5,067 nt of DNA from Desulfovibrio sp. (GTDB taxonomy: Bacteria > Desulfobacterota > Desulfovibrionia > Desulfovibrionales > Desulfovibrionaceae), in the NCBI GenBank assembly GCA_031255035.1, contig JAIRTI010000241.1:1-5067 (forward strand). The letters are read 5' to 3'. Under the pieces are notes generated by a model. It made no database searches and was not told the origin of the DNA. It saw only the letters and a list, made by a program, of their open reading frames with translations. Both the position numbers and the translations under genes were made by a program. Of the stretch, positions 5,031 to 5,067 are shown piece by piece (within the stretch, counting starts at the first letter, position 1; each line of letters starts with the position of its first letter).

Positions 5031-5067
5031 TAAACTTGATGGATTCGTAAACCATCGGGGGACTGTC

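Overview
The window reads as a chromosomal segment of a high-GC proteobacterium. It fits best with a Desulfovibrio-like member of the Desulfobacterota. The reasons are a full-length RNase Y with an N-terminal membrane anchor, a ZapA gene followed directly by a 6S RNA, and a GC-rich double-hairpin intergenic element at the left that resembles repeats I recall from Desulfovibrio genomes. The lineage is an inference, not something the sequence proves.

Layout. Positions 1-204 hold no convincing gene. They contain a 15-base direct repeat (possibly the end of an insertion sequence) and a pair of very GC-rich hairpins that lie just past the end of the leftward gene cluster. From 205 to 3849 everything points left (minus strand). 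In transcription order this is: a short coiled-coil protein resembling ZapB (3849-3481), ZapA (3476-3210), a 6S RNA (about 3138-2930), two overlapping terminator-type hairpins (2909-2850), RNase Y (2794-1235) and a DapF/CntK-like amino acid racemase (1209-205). The first two are division-ring accessory proteins. The 6S RNA restrains housekeeping RNA polymerase, and RNase Y initiates mRNA decay, so division, global transcription and RNA turnover sit in one cluster. The strong terminator between 6S and RNase Y suggests the 6S RNA ends there and that rny is read either by leakage or from a promoter I could not identify.

From about 3960 rightwards the plus strand carries a toxin-antitoxin module of the TacA-TacT type: a ribbon-helix-helix DUF1778 antitoxin (4053-4361) overlapping a GNAT acetyltransferase toxin (4358-4873). 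A perfect 11+11 bp inverted repeat (4008-4034) just before the antitoxin is a natural candidate for its autoregulatory operator. The AT-rich 203 bp between the divergent units (3850-4052) must carry both promoters. After the toxin there is a possible 27-residue amphipathic peptide (4906-4989) followed by a long imperfect hairpin (4997-5030).

The most noteworthy items are the 6S RNA, whose fold could be traced by hand with compensating pairs from end to end; the mutually exclusive hairpins between it and rny; the racemase, which looks closer to the CntK histidine racemase group than to true DapF; the toxin-antitoxin operator; and the unexplained small reading frame downstream of the toxin. None of the protein families is new. 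The novelty, if any, lies in the RNA arrangement and the small peptide.
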